Shown here piece after piece: positions 43,904 to 52,710 of a stretch of DNA of 64,000 nucleotides; the stretch's first letter is position 1, and each line of letters begins with the position of its first letter. The position numbers and the translations under genes are program-made. The DNA lies in assembly GCA_964495935.1 (NCBI GenBank), contig CAZBXQ010000007.1, forward strand, positions 1 through 64,000, read 5' to 3'. The stretch comes from JAJYSO01 sp964495935 (GTDB lineage Bacteria; Bacteroidota; Bacteroidia; Flavobacteriales; Flavobacteriaceae). The notes under the pieces were generated by a model. The model saw only the letters and a list, made by a program, of their open reading frames with translations, had not been told where the DNA came from and searched no databases.

Positions 43904-45156
43904 TAATTACTGATGTTTTCACTGTTGGCTGAACCTTTTCCGATGATCCGATCGTACCTTCCCCCGGGTTCCCGATAATAGGCCAATACCGTGTATTCGT
44001 TTTCCGTTTTGTCAAAACTTCCGCTGAAGTAATTTTCATGGATTTGCCCTTCCCGATCTTTCAAGATATATTTATAGTTGTAGAAACCTTGTTTAAAGAG
44101 GAATTTTCCTTCATACATTTCGGTTTCCGGATTATAAGTGAGCCGCGTATCGTCATTGATTACATAATTGTTAAATCCGCCAAAAAGATGGATTTCACTC
44201 CCTTTCGGTAACGGTTCGTCTTCCCGGAGTGCAAAATGCACCCAGATGTATTCGCTTTCTATTTGAGCATCTTCCCCGTGAATGGTCTGGATCTTATAAT
44301 TTCCGTTAATATCGGGATTATAGGTGTAAGTGTCGCGTTTTCGTGGAACATCGGCATAGACATAAAGGTTATAGATGTTGTCTAAAACGGTTTTTTCAAT
44401 ATTATTGGCCGTTGTTCGCACATCCTTACTGTCAAAAAACAGATATTCGTTTCCTCCGGCAAAGGCCGCTTCCCGATCGTATTTGTAAACCAGTTTGGTG
44501 CCGGTTCGATATTGCGGTTTTAAACCCGTGATTGATTTTTTGAAATTTTGGTTTTGAAAGATTAGGATCTTCAGGTTTTTATCGGGATTTCTAATCAGGG
44601 AATGCCGGTCGTTGTTAATGGAAAAATTGACTACTTGATGGGTGTTGAGGTATTGTAAATCACGAGAGCGCTTGATTTCGGTACCGATAGAATTGATTTC
44701 TTCGTAGATGATAAAAGGTCGGGAAAACACCATTTTATCGTTGTGGTCATAGACTTCCAGCATATAATTCCCACTCACCTTAAAAGCCTCGGTATCGTCA
44801 TTGGGCAGGTTGAGGTGATAATGCGTGTACATCTGCAGGGTATTAAAAGAATTTTTGTAAGCTTTGATACGCATGTTATCAAATCCTTTTAAATATTCAT
44901 TTTTGGAAAGTGCTGTGGGAGTCCAATCATAATTATAATAGGAAATTTTGTAGTAATAATCGGCCTCGTCACCAATGAGATCATCGAAATCCAAGCTGAA
45001 GTGCTGTCCCAACTTAAGGATCGGAATCCCGCTAAACCCCGTATTGCCTCGGAGTTGTACAGTGCGAATGTATTCCGGCGGTATACCCTCGGGAGGCTGG
45101 GCCCGAGTGAGAAAATAGGACAGGAAGACGCCTATTAAAATTAGAAAGAATTTCAT
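43903..45156 (-). CDS. Type IX secretion system plug protein (DUF5103)
   Basis: The 417-residue exported protein has a signal peptide (MKFFLILIGVFLSYFLTRA). It matches the DUF5103 family, which includes the Flavobacterium johnsoniae plug that closes the SprA outer-membrane translocon from the periplasmic side. Visible features are the early stretch EYIRTVQLRGNTGFSGIPIL, several beta-rich Ig-like segments and the late YNPETEMYEGKFLFKQGFYNYKYIL, typical of the family. It leads a short operon with DUF3820 and perhaps pyrG. The presence of this gene implies that the organism has a T9SS. Confidence 0.9.
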   Translation of the reverse strand: MKFFLILIGVFLSYFLTRAQPPEGIPPEYIRTVQLRGNTGFSGIPILKLGQHFSLDFDDLIGDEADYYYKISYYNYDWTPTALSKNEYLKGFDNMRIKAYKNSFNTLQMYTHYHLNLPNDDTEAFKVSGNYMLEVYDHNDKMVFSRPFIIYEEINSIGTEIKRSRDLQYLNTHQVVNFSINNDRHSLIRNPDKNLKILIFQNQNFKKSITGLKPQYRTGTKLVYKYDREAAFAGGNEYLFFDSKDVRTTANNIEKTVLDNIYNLYVYADVPRKRDTYTYNPDINGNYKIQTIHGEDAQIESEYIWVHFALREDEPLPKGSEIHLFGGFNNYVINDDTRLTYNPETEMYEGKFLFKQGFYNYKYILKDREGQIHENYFSGSFDKTENEYTVLAYYREPGGRYDRIIGKGSANSENISN

Positions 45157-45303
45157 AAATTTGGAGTATGATTGGATTTTGAAAAGAGTTTCCGGTGATT
45201 TTGTAAATATAGAGATATTTATAAGCTTTTACTTTTATATTATTTATATTTGTTCTAAATAATAAATTATAACCTACTCTTAAGGATTTTTACCAGTTAT
45301 TGC

Positions 45304-45311
45304 TAAATTTG
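45304..45311 (+). promoter_or_regulatory. -7 box TAAATTTG of the nqr operon
   Basis: This exact TAnnTTTG match lies 25 bases before the nqrA ATG. A second match, TATATTTG, lies at 45245-45252 and could be another start site. The spacing of the nearer box is typical for Bacteroidota. Confidence 0.6.
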
Positions 45312-45336
45312 CGCTCATTAATAATTTTAACTTCTT

Positions 45337-46686
45337 ATGGCAACAGAAATTAAAGTCAAACGAGGTTATGACTTGCATCTTGTCGGCGATGCCGAAAAGA
45401 GTATTGAGCGGACTTCGTCTTCCCGGGCTTTTGCTGTGAAACCACCCAATTTTCATGCAGTTATTCCTCAGTTGTTGTACAAGCAACCGGGCCAGCATTT
45501 AAAAGCGGGTGAAGAATTGTTTTTCTCTAAGTATAATGAAAAGATTCGTTTTACCACTCCGGTGAGTGGAACGATTCAAGAAATTATTCGGGGAGAACGA
45601 CGGCGGGTGATGGAAATTGTGATAACTCCGGATGCCGAGATCGAATTCAAGGACTTTGGTAAGATGGATGTTCAAACGGCCGATGCCGAGACCTTAAAAA
45701 CCCGGATTTTTGAATCCGGCTGCGGAGCCTTTATAAAACAACGTCCTTATAATGTAGTTGCAAATCCCGAAGATCATCCTCGGGATATTTATATTTCGGC
45801 CTATGCGACGGCCCCCCTGGCTGCCGACCCCGAATATATCCTTGAAGGACAAGAGAAAGAATTTCAGACCGGAATCGATGCTTTGGCAAAAATAACGGCA
45901 GGTAAGGTTTATCTGGGGATAAAAAGAGGAAGTACCTCGTTCTTGAAATCGGTTAAAAACGCTGAAATCCTTGAAGTAGAAGGAAAACATCCGGCAGGAA
46001 ATGTGGGGGTTCAGATTGCCAAAACGAAACCGATCAATAAAGGAGAACGGGTTTGGACCGTCGGACCGGAAGACGTGGCCATTATCGGGCGTCTGCTGTT
46101 AACGGGGCACTTTGATGCGCAACGTACGGTGGCGGTCGTGGGAAGTGCGGCGACAAAAAGAAAATATTTTAAAACCCGAGTAGGGGTTTCTGTAGATACT
46201 TTGGTAGGAAAAGTAAACACCAAAGAAACACGAATCATTTCCGGGGATGTTTTAACCGGTGAAAAAGTAGAATCTAACGGTTTTTTGGGGTGGTTTGATA
46301 ATACCTTGACGTTGATTCCGGAAGGCAATGAATATCGCATGTTCGGATGGGTTCCTTTCCGGCATAATTATATTCCTTCCAAGTCGCATACCTCTTTTTC
46401 CTGGTTGTTTCCCGGGAAGAAGTATAAAGTCGATACCAATTTACATGGCGAAGAAAGAGCCCTGGTTATGACGGGAGAAATGGAAGAAGTCATGCCGATG
46501 GATATCTACCCCATGCAGCTTATAAAAGCCTGCCTGGCAGGAGATATCGGACGCATGCAGGCTTTGGGGATCTATGAAGTTATTCCCGAAGACTTTGCAT
46601 TGATTGACTTTGTCAATTCTTCAAAAGTCGAGGCCCAGGATATTATTCAAATGGGATTGGATATTATGATTACAGAAGTAGGATAA
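45337..46686 (+). CDS. nqrA: Na+-NQR subunit A
   Basis: The 449-residue peripheral cytoplasmic subunit of the sodium-pumping NADH:quinone reductase carries no confirmed redox centre and lies near the quinone site. Family features are GYDLHLVGDAEK at the start, VKPPNFHAVIPQLLYKQPGQ and the central FIKQRPYNVVANPEDHPRDI stretch. The length is normal. It is the first gene of nqrABCDEF, with two TAnnTTTG boxes upstream. Confidence 0.97.
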   Translation: MATEIKVKRGYDLHLVGDAEKSIERTSSSRAFAVKPPNFHAVIPQLLYKQPGQHLKAGEELFFSKYNEKIRFTTPVSGTIQEIIRGERRRVMEIVITPDAEIEFKDFGKMDVQTADAETLKTRIFESGCGAFIKQRPYNVVANPEDHPRDIYISAYATAPLAADPEYILEGQEKEFQTGIDALAKITAGKVYLGIKRGSTSFLKSVKNAEILEVEGKHPAGNVGVQIAKTKPINKGERVWTVGPEDVAIIGRLLLTGHFDAQRTVAVVGSAATKRKYFKTRVGVSVDTLVGKVNTKETRIISGDVLTGEKVESNGFLGWFDNTLTLIPEGNEYRMFGWVPFRHNYIPSKSHTSFSWLFPGKKYKVDTNLHGEERALVMTGEMEEVMPMDIYPMQLIKACLAGDIGRMQALGIYEVIPEDFALIDFVNSSKVEAQDIIQMGLDIMITEVG

Positions 46687-46703
46687 ATTATTTTATAGTA
46701 TAA

Positions 46704-47867
46704 ATGAGTTTTCGAGAAAAAATAGATAAGCTAAAGGAACCCTTTGAAAAAGGAGGAAAATGGGAAAAATACAGACCGGCAGCACAAGCCTTTGACACGT
46801 TCCTGTTTACCCCTAACGAAACCACCAAAAAAGGAGCCCATATAAGAGATGCTGTTGATTTAAAACGAGTGATGATTACGGTCGATATAGCCTTGATTCC
46901 GGCACTCCTGTTTGGAATTTGGAATTCGGGCTATCAGTACCTGACTCAGCTTCAGTCGGATGTGGGGTTTTGGGAGGCTTTTGGGTTAGGTTTAACAAAG
47001 GTTATCCCTATGATTTTAGTATCTTATATCGTAGGATTGGGGATTGAGTTCATCTTTGCCGTGAAAAGAGGACATGATGTTAATGAAGGGTATTTGGTGA
47101 CGGGATTATTGATTCCCATGATTTTCCCGATTGATACACCGCTTTGGATGATTGCCGTTTCGGTAGCCTTTGCGGTGTTGGTAGGAAAAGAGGCCTTTGG
47201 AGGAACCGGGATGAATCTGCTCAACCCCGCATTGACGGCTCGAGCTTTTGCCTTCTTCGCCTATCCCACCTATATGTCGGGTACCGAAGTGTGGGTGATG
47301 AATGCCTCCAAGGTAGATGGTGTTTCGGGAGAAACTATTTTAGGAGATTTAGCACTAAACAATGATATTACCTACACCACATCAGATATGCTTTCCGGGT
47401 TTATTCCGGGTTCCGTGGCCGAAACCTCGGTCTATATGATTCTTATTGGTGCGGCTTTACTTCTGTTTACCAAGGTGGGAAGTTGGCGCATCATGTTGAG
47501 TGCCCTTGTCGGCGGATTGGTGATGGGGTTGATCTTTAATGCTTTGCCCGAGAGTGTGAGTAATGGCTTGACCAGTTTCCCTTGGTATCAGCATGTATTG
47601 GTGGGCGGATTTATGTTTGGGGTGGTATTTATGGCTACCGATCCGGTAACGGCGACACAAACCATAAAGGGAAAATGGATTTACGGATTCTTAATCGGTA
47701 TGCTCTCGATTATGATTCGGGTTGTAAACCCCGCTTACCCCGAAGGGGTGATGATGGCCATCTTATTGATGAACGTCTTTGCACCGACTATTGATTATTA
47801 CGTCGTTCAAGGCAATATTAAACGACGGGAGAAACGAATGAAAACAGCAACTTTAAAATCAGCTTAA
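46704..47867 (+). CDS. nqrB: Na+-NQR subunit B
   Basis: The 387-residue integral membrane subunit holds a covalently bound FMN and is thought to form the sodium path. The FMN threonine lies in SGET (T211, within DGVSGETIL), consistent with the S-x-x-T flavinylation pattern. About ten helices are visible. The 17-base gap after nqrA shows tight coupling. Confidence 0.97.
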   Translation: MSFREKIDKLKEPFEKGGKWEKYRPAAQAFDTFLFTPNETTKKGAHIRDAVDLKRVMITVDIALIPALLFGIWNSGYQYLTQLQSDVGFWEAFGLGLTKVIPMILVSYIVGLGIEFIFAVKRGHDVNEGYLVTGLLIPMIFPIDTPLWMIAVSVAFAVLVGKEAFGGTGMNLLNPALTARAFAFFAYPTYMSGTEVWVMNASKVDGVSGETILGDLALNNDITYTTSDMLSGFIPGSVAETSVYMILIGAALLLFTKVGSWRIMLSALVGGLVMGLIFNALPESVSNGLTSFPWYQHVLVGGFMFGVVFMATDPVTATQTIKGKWIYGFLIGMLSIMIRVVNPAYPEGVMMAILLMNVFAPTIDYYVVQGNIKRREKRMKTATLKSA

Positions 47868-47871
47868 GAAA

Positions 47872-48627
47872 ATGAATAAGAATAGTAATGCTTATACTTT
47901 TGTATTTGCGATTGTATTAGTAGTGGTGGTTGCCGCCGGCCTGGCTTTTACAGCAACTTCCTTATCAGAAAGACAGGGAATAAATGTACGAGCTGAAAAA
48001 ATGCAGGATATTTTGCATGCCGTGGGAGTAGATACCGCTACCGTTGATGGAAATAAGGTTCCCCTTACGCGGGACTTGGCAGAGAACAGCTATAAGAAAT
48101 ACATTGTTGAAGAGCTGGCCTTACGACCCGATGGTACCGTTGATGAAGATGTAGATGCTTTTGCCATTGATTTGGCTGAAGAATTGAGAAAACCTGCGGA
48201 TGAGCAACTGTATCCGCTCTACATTGCCGATGTCCATGGTGATAAATTTTATGTTATTCCGTTGCGTGGATTTGGTCTTTGGGATGCAATTTGGGGCTAT
48301 ATGGGGATTAAAAATGATGTCAATACGGTAAGCGGAACCATCTTTGACCACGCTGGAGAAACCGCCGGTCTGGGGGCTGAGATTACAAAGGACTGGTTTC
48401 AGGATAGTTTTATCGATGAGAAAATTCTGGATAAAGATGGTAACCTTGTGGGAATAAGTGTTGTAAAAGGATATAGCGGAGGGAATAACAAGGATGATCA
48501 CGAAGTCGATGCGATTTCGGGATCTACACTGACTTCTAATGGGGTAACCAATATGATTCATGAGCGTCTGAAACATTATGTTCCCTATTTTCAAAAGAAT
48601 ACGGATGTAGATATTCAACTTAAATAA
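47872..48627 (+). CDS. nqrC: Na+-NQR subunit C
   Basis: The 251-residue subunit has one N-terminal helix (about 8-28) and a periplasmic FMN-binding domain. The FMN threonine is T219 in DAISGSTLTS, an exact S-G-x-T-x-T motif. It starts 4 bases after nqrB. Confidence 0.97.
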   Translation: MNKNSNAYTFVFAIVLVVVVAAGLAFTATSLSERQGINVRAEKMQDILHAVGVDTATVDGNKVPLTRDLAENSYKKYIVEELALRPDGTVDEDVDAFAIDLAEELRKPADEQLYPLYIADVHGDKFYVIPLRGFGLWDAIWGYMGIKNDVNTVSGTIFDHAGETAGLGAEITKDWFQDSFIDEKILDKDGNLVGISVVKGYSGGNNKDDHEVDAISGSTLTSNGVTNMIHERLKHYVPYFQKNTDVDIQLK

Positions 48628-48637
48628 AATGTAAATT

Positions 48638-49450
48638 ATGATAAAAGAAGAGAACATAAAGAATGAAGAGCTTTCTGCATCGGTCCATTCTCGCGCGATT
48701 GATGCGGATTCCTCGTTGAGTCGTAAGGAGCAAGAACGAAAGGAGCTGAAGGAAATGATTTTCTTCGTCTCTAAAAGTGAGGAAAAGGAAAGTATGTTTT
48801 CACGGGCCAATCGGAAATTATTGACCGATCCCTTGAATGGCGATAACCCGATTACCGTTCAAATTTTGGGGATTTGTTCGGCTTTGGCTATTACAGTGCA
48901 ATTGGAACCGGCCATTGTGATGTCATTGGCGGTTATCTTTGTAATCGCTGCAAGTAACGTGAGTGTTTCTTTGCTGCGTAATGTGATTCCGAGCCGAATC
49001 CGGATTATCGTACAATTGGTAATTGTGGCATCCTTGGTGGCTTTGATTGACCAGTTTTTGAAGGCTTACTCTTATGATGTGAGTAAGCAGCTTTCCATTT
49101 TTGTCGGGCTGATTATTACGAACTGTATTGTGATGGGGCGTTTGGAAGCCTTTGCCATGCAAAATGGACCTTATAAATCCTTTCTTGATGGGATTGGTAA
49201 CGGCGCCGGATACGGATTGATTTTAGTGGTCGTGGCTTTTTTCCGCGAGCTCTTGGGGTCCGGGAAGCTTTTGGGATATGAGGTTTTAGGACATAATGAC
49301 GTAGTTCCGGCTAACTCTACCGGACTTTATGCCTTAGGGTATGTGGATAACGGAATGATGTTGTTGGCACCCGCTGCTTTGATTGTAATTGGGATCTTAA
49401 TTTGGTTACAACGAACAAAGTACACGAGGCTTATAGAAGAGGAAGCGTAA
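48638..49450 (+). CDS. nqrD: Na+-NQR subunit D with an N-terminal extension
   Basis: The 270-residue membrane subunit has six helices and, with NqrE, holds an iron centre inside the membrane. The two conserved cysteines are C80 (ILGICSAL) and C163 (LIITNCIVMG). Their spacing of 83 equals that of Vibrio NqrD (C29, C112). About 50 residues precede the usual start, an acidic and basic stretch (SSLSRKEQERKELKEM). The usual N-terminus corresponds to about M53 (48794), which also has a purine-rich sequence before it. The frame is open without a stop from 48638, 10 bases after nqrC, so the longer form is kept; translation from 48794 is possible. Confidence 0.9.
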   Translation: MIKEENIKNEELSASVHSRAIDADSSLSRKEQERKELKEMIFFVSKSEEKESMFSRANRKLLTDPLNGDNPITVQILGICSALAITVQLEPAIVMSLAVIFVIAASNVSVSLLRNVIPSRIRIIVQLVIVASLVALIDQFLKAYSYDVSKQLSIFVGLIITNCIVMGRLEAFAMQNGPYKSFLDGIGNGAGYGLILVVVAFFRELLGSGKLLGYEVLGHNDVVPANSTGLYALGYVDNGMMLLAPAALIVIGILIWLQRTKYTRLIEEEA

Positions 49451-49471
49451 TAATTTAAAAGTACAAACAGA

Positions 49472-50086
49472 ATGGAATATCTTAATTTATTTGTCAGAAG
49501 TATTTTTATAGACAATATGATCTTTGCCTATTTCTTAGGCATGTGCTCCTATTTGGCGGTTTCAAAAAATGTAAAGACTGCTGTAGGATTGGGATCTGCT
49601 GTGATTTTTGTCTTGGCCATTACTGTGCCGATTAACTTTTTATTGGATAAATATGTCTTACGAAAAGGAGCTTTGGCCTGGTTGGGTGAAGAATATGCTA
49701 ATATTGATTTGAGCTTCCTAAGCTTGATTATCTTTATTGCAATTATTGCGGCCATGGTACAATTGGTAGAAATGGTGGTCGAGAAATTTTCTCCTGCGCT
49801 CTATGATGCGCTGGGAATTTTCTTACCGTTGATTGCTGTAAACTGTGCTATTTTGGGAGCTTCCTTATTTATGCAGGGAAGGAATTTCTCCGGTGGCGGT
49901 GAAGCTTTTATCTACGGCCTGGGAAGTGGTGTAGGCTGGTTCCTGGCAATTTTGGCTATTGCTGCTATTCGCGAGAAGATGGTATATTCCAATGTTCCTA
50001 AACCCTTGAAAGGATTGGGTATAACCTTTATTATTACAGGACTTATGGCCATTGGGTTCATGAGTTTCTTGGGAATTTCTTTATAA
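49472..50086 (+). CDS. nqrE: Na+-NQR subunit E
   Basis: The 204-residue membrane subunit has six helices and is homologous to NqrD. The iron-binding cysteines are C25 (FLGMCSYL) and C125 (AVNCAILGA). The length is standard, and it starts 21 bases after nqrD. Confidence 0.97.
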   Translation: MEYLNLFVRSIFIDNMIFAYFLGMCSYLAVSKNVKTAVGLGSAVIFVLAITVPINFLLDKYVLRKGALAWLGEEYANIDLSFLSLIIFIAIIAAMVQLVEMVVEKFSPALYDALGIFLPLIAVNCAILGASLFMQGRNFSGGGEAFIYGLGSGVGWFLAILAIAAIREKMVYSNVPKPLKGLGITFIITGLMAIGFMSFLGISL

Positions 50087-50108
50087 AAACTATATATAAA
50101 CTTAAATT

Positions 50109-51407
50109 ATGGATCTTACAACGATTGTCGTCGGGATTGTGGCATTCTTGCTGATGATTTTGATTTTGGTGGGTATTCTTTTATTTGCCAAAGCCAAACT
50201 CGTGCATTCCGGTCCCGTTAATATCAATATTAATGATCAGGAGGATGTGGAGGTGAGCTCCGGAGATACCTTATTATCCACCTTGAGTAACCAAAAATTA
50301 TTTTTGGCTTCTGCCTGCGGGGGACAGGGAACTTGCGGAGAGTGCCGTTGTGTAGTGAAAGCCGGAGGAGGGAGTATTCTGGCTACCGAAACGCCTCAGT
50401 TTTCGTACCGGGAGATTCAAGACGGATGGCGTTTAAGCTGCCAGGTCAAAGTTAAGCAGGACATGAAAATCCAGATCCCGGAATCGGTTTTTGGTGTGAA
50501 GAAATGGGAGGCCAAAGTGGTGAGTAACTATAACGTAGCTTCCTTTATTAAGGAATTTGTGGTAGAGCTTCCCGAGGATATGGACTATCAGGCCGGAGGA
50601 TATATTCAGATTGAGGTTCCCAAGTGTGTGGTAGAATATAAAAACATTGATATCACTGCCCATCCCAAAGAACACCCGGATGATCCGCAAAAGTTTAAAA
50701 CCGAGTGGGACAAGTTTAATCTGTGGCCTTTGGTGATGAAGAATGACGAAGTGACAGAGCGTGCCTATTCCATGGCTTCGTATCCGGCAGAAGGACGTCA
50801 CATTATGTTGAATGTACGGGTGGAGACGCCGCCTTTTGATAAGAAAAAAGGAGGTTGGATGAATGTCAACCCGGGCGTTGCTTCTTCCTATATTTTTGGA
50901 CTGGAACCCGGAGATACGGTTTTGGTTTCCGGCCCTTACGGTGAATTCTTTATCAATGAAAGTGATGCCGAAATGTTATATGTAGGCGGAGGTGCGGGAA
51001 TGGCTCCCTTGCGTTCGCATTTGTATCATTTGTTTAAAACTTTAAAAACGGGAAGAAAAGTGACGTTCTGGTATGGCGGACGATCCAGAAGAGAATTGTT
51101 CTATATCGATCATTTTAAACACCTTGAGGAAGAATTTCCGAATTTCCGTTATTTTATAGCCTTATCAGACCCCTCTGAAGAAGATCATTGGAAGATTAAG
51201 AAAGATATTGATGATGAGGAAGGAGATGGCTTTGTGGGCTTTATTCACCAAGCCGTAATCGATAACTACTTGTCGAAGCATCCGGAGCCGGAAGAAATCG
51301 AACTCTATTTCTGTGGCCCCCCGATGATGAATATGGCAGTTGAGAAAATGGGGCAGGATTTCGGTATTCCTGATGAAAATATTCGATTTGACGATTTTAA
51401 CTCGTAA
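50109..51407 (+). CDS. nqrF: Na+-NQR subunit F, NADH dehydrogenase
   Basis: The 432-residue entry subunit takes electrons from NADH. It has one N-terminal helix (about 5-27), a plant-type [2Fe-2S] domain with C70, C76, C79 and C111, the same numbering as in Vibrio, and a ferredoxin-reductase domain with the FAD motif RAYSMASYP and an NADH site (YVGGGAGMAPLRSHL). It ends RFDDF-N-S, typical of the family. A terminator follows at 51431. Confidence 0.98.
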   Translation: MDLTTIVVGIVAFLLMILILVGILLFAKAKLVHSGPVNININDQEDVEVSSGDTLLSTLSNQKLFLASACGGQGTCGECRCVVKAGGGSILATETPQFSYREIQDGWRLSCQVKVKQDMKIQIPESVFGVKKWEAKVVSNYNVASFIKEFVVELPEDMDYQAGGYIQIEVPKCVVEYKNIDITAHPKEHPDDPQKFKTEWDKFNLWPLVMKNDEVTERAYSMASYPAEGRHIMLNVRVETPPFDKKKGGWMNVNPGVASSYIFGLEPGDTVLVSGPYGEFFINESDAEMLYVGGGAGMAPLRSHLYHLFKTLKTGRKVTFWYGGRSRRELFYIDHFKHLEEEFPNFRYFIALSDPSEEDHWKIKKDIDDEEGDGFVGFIHQAVIDNYLSKHPEPEEIELYFCGPPMMNMAVEKMGQDFGIPDENIRFDDFNS

Positions 51408-51430
51408 ACTGAAGTATCTGTAAAAACAAT

Positions 51431-51464
51431 AAAGCTGTCTTGACTTTTTAAGGCAGCTTTTTTT
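51431..51464 (+). terminator. Rho-independent terminator after nqrF
   Basis: AAAGCTGTCTT (51431-51441) pairs with AAGGCAGCTTT (51450-51460, one G-T pair). The T run reaches the ATG of the next gene at 51465. Confidence 0.85.
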
Positions 51465-52364
51465 ATGAAAAAGAAAGTTCTGTTTATCGTCAATCCCGTT
51501 GCAGGAAGAAAAAGAACGGTGACTGTAGAGCGTAAAATTCAGCGGTATCTGGATTTCTCGGAGTGGGATTACACCTTTGTTTATACCCGGTATAAAGGGC
51601 ATGGAAAAAAACGGGCAGAACAGGCCGTTGAAGCGAACTATGATGTGGTTGTAGTGGCCGGAGGAGATGGGTCGGTTAACGAGGTTCTTCAGGGATTATA
51701 CGGCAGTTCTGTTACCTTGGCTATCCTTCCTTTGGGCTCGGGCAATGGAATAGCTCGTTCTTTAAAAATTCCATTGCGCTTGAATACATCCATCGGGTTA
51801 CTCCAAACCGGAAGACCCCGAGAGATTGACGTTGGATCGGCTAATGGCCGACTCTTCTTGGGAACTGCAGGGGTTGGTTTTGATGCCCTGATTACCCGGA
51901 AGTTTGAGGGTCGAAAAAGACGAGGTTTGTGGAGCTATTTGAATTTGATTGTAAGCCATGTGGGAAGCTATAAGTCCGTAGATTGGAGAATAGAGATTGA
52001 TGGGAAATCCCGGAAAATGAAAGCGTTTATGATAACCGCAGCCAATGCCCCGCAACTGGGCTATAATTTTTTCTGGGCTCCGGAAGCAAAAATGACCGAT
52101 GGACACTTTCGGATAATACAGGTTTATGCTTCTTCATTTTGGGCGCGGATCTGCATAGGTGTACGCGCTTTTACAAAATCTTTAAACAATGGCAAGAACG
52201 TAAAAATGGAAGCTGCAAGAACATTGCGTATTCATAAAAATGGCAAGTTTTTTATACAGTTGGACGGGGAAGCAATGCCCTGTCATTCTTCCGTTGAAAT
52301 AAAAATGATGCCAAAACGCCTGAAAGTCCTGTCCGGGAACGGTTTTGATAAAGATTACAAATAA
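51465..52364 (+). CDS. Diacylglycerol-kinase-like lipid kinase (YegS/DagK family)
   Basis: The 299-residue kinase should phosphorylate a membrane lipid such as diacylglycerol at the cytoplasmic face. The catalytic domain has VVVAGGDGSVNEVLQGL (GGDGS at 66-70) and LPLGSGNGIARSL (GSGNG at 91-95). The C-terminal domain includes FIQLDGEAMPC, close to the family end motif. Its start MKKKVLFIVNPVAG is the usual one, yet the codon directly abuts the T tract of the nqrF terminator, leaving no room for a normal leader. The substrate is not certain. Confidence 0.92.
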   Translation: MKKKVLFIVNPVAGRKRTVTVERKIQRYLDFSEWDYTFVYTRYKGHGKKRAEQAVEANYDVVVVAGGDGSVNEVLQGLYGSSVTLAILPLGSGNGIARSLKIPLRLNTSIGLLQTGRPREIDVGSANGRLFLGTAGVGFDALITRKFEGRKRRGLWSYLNLIVSHVGSYKSVDWRIEIDGKSRKMKAFMITAANAPQLGYNFFWAPEAKMTDGHFRIIQVYASSFWARICIGVRAFTKSLNNGKNVKMEAARTLRIHKNGKFFIQLDGEAMPCHSSVEIKMMPKRLKVLSGNGFDKDYK

Positions 52365-52710
52365 ATGATCGGTAGGGGCGAACTGAATTGTTCACAGGAA
52401 TTGATTGAGACTTTTTGGATTCAAGCAAAAAGCAGGATTTCTTGTTCCCAATGAAGACTTTTTGTAGAGTAGCTTTGGTCAAAAAAAATACGCAATCTGC
52501 CTGTGGTGAAGTAGGTATAGGATTAAAAAGATCATTTTTTCGCCGGTTATTGCCTACTTTATTCGGTAGAATCTTGATGAATGTCATTTTTTTTGCAGAA
52601 TCTTCAATCATTTCGGTATTTTTAGAAAAATATTTTAAAGCGTGTAGGGAGGTTGATCTTTATGGATACAGATACACTTCATGTTTTTTTGATTTTAAAT
52701 TTCGATTGCT
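52365..52710. other. 346-base gap with a degenerate MITE-like copy
   Basis: No gene is seen. Bases 52407-52545 resemble the MITE copies (next entry). The rest is AT-rich. Confidence 0.55.
52407..52545. repeat. Degenerate MITE relative (copy C)
   Basis: Colinear matches to copies A and B include GACTTTTTGGATTCAAGC, TTGTTCCCAATGA, CTTTTTGTAGAG, TAGCTTTGGTC with an A run, and GATCATTTT. The ends have decayed and no terminal inverted repeat or target duplication can be seen. Confidence 0.5.

Noticed and set aside
48121..48810. A 229-codon frame on the - strand opposite nqrC and nqrD
   Set aside because: It overlaps two certain nqr genes, and its translation looks like a mirror of conserved coding sequence.
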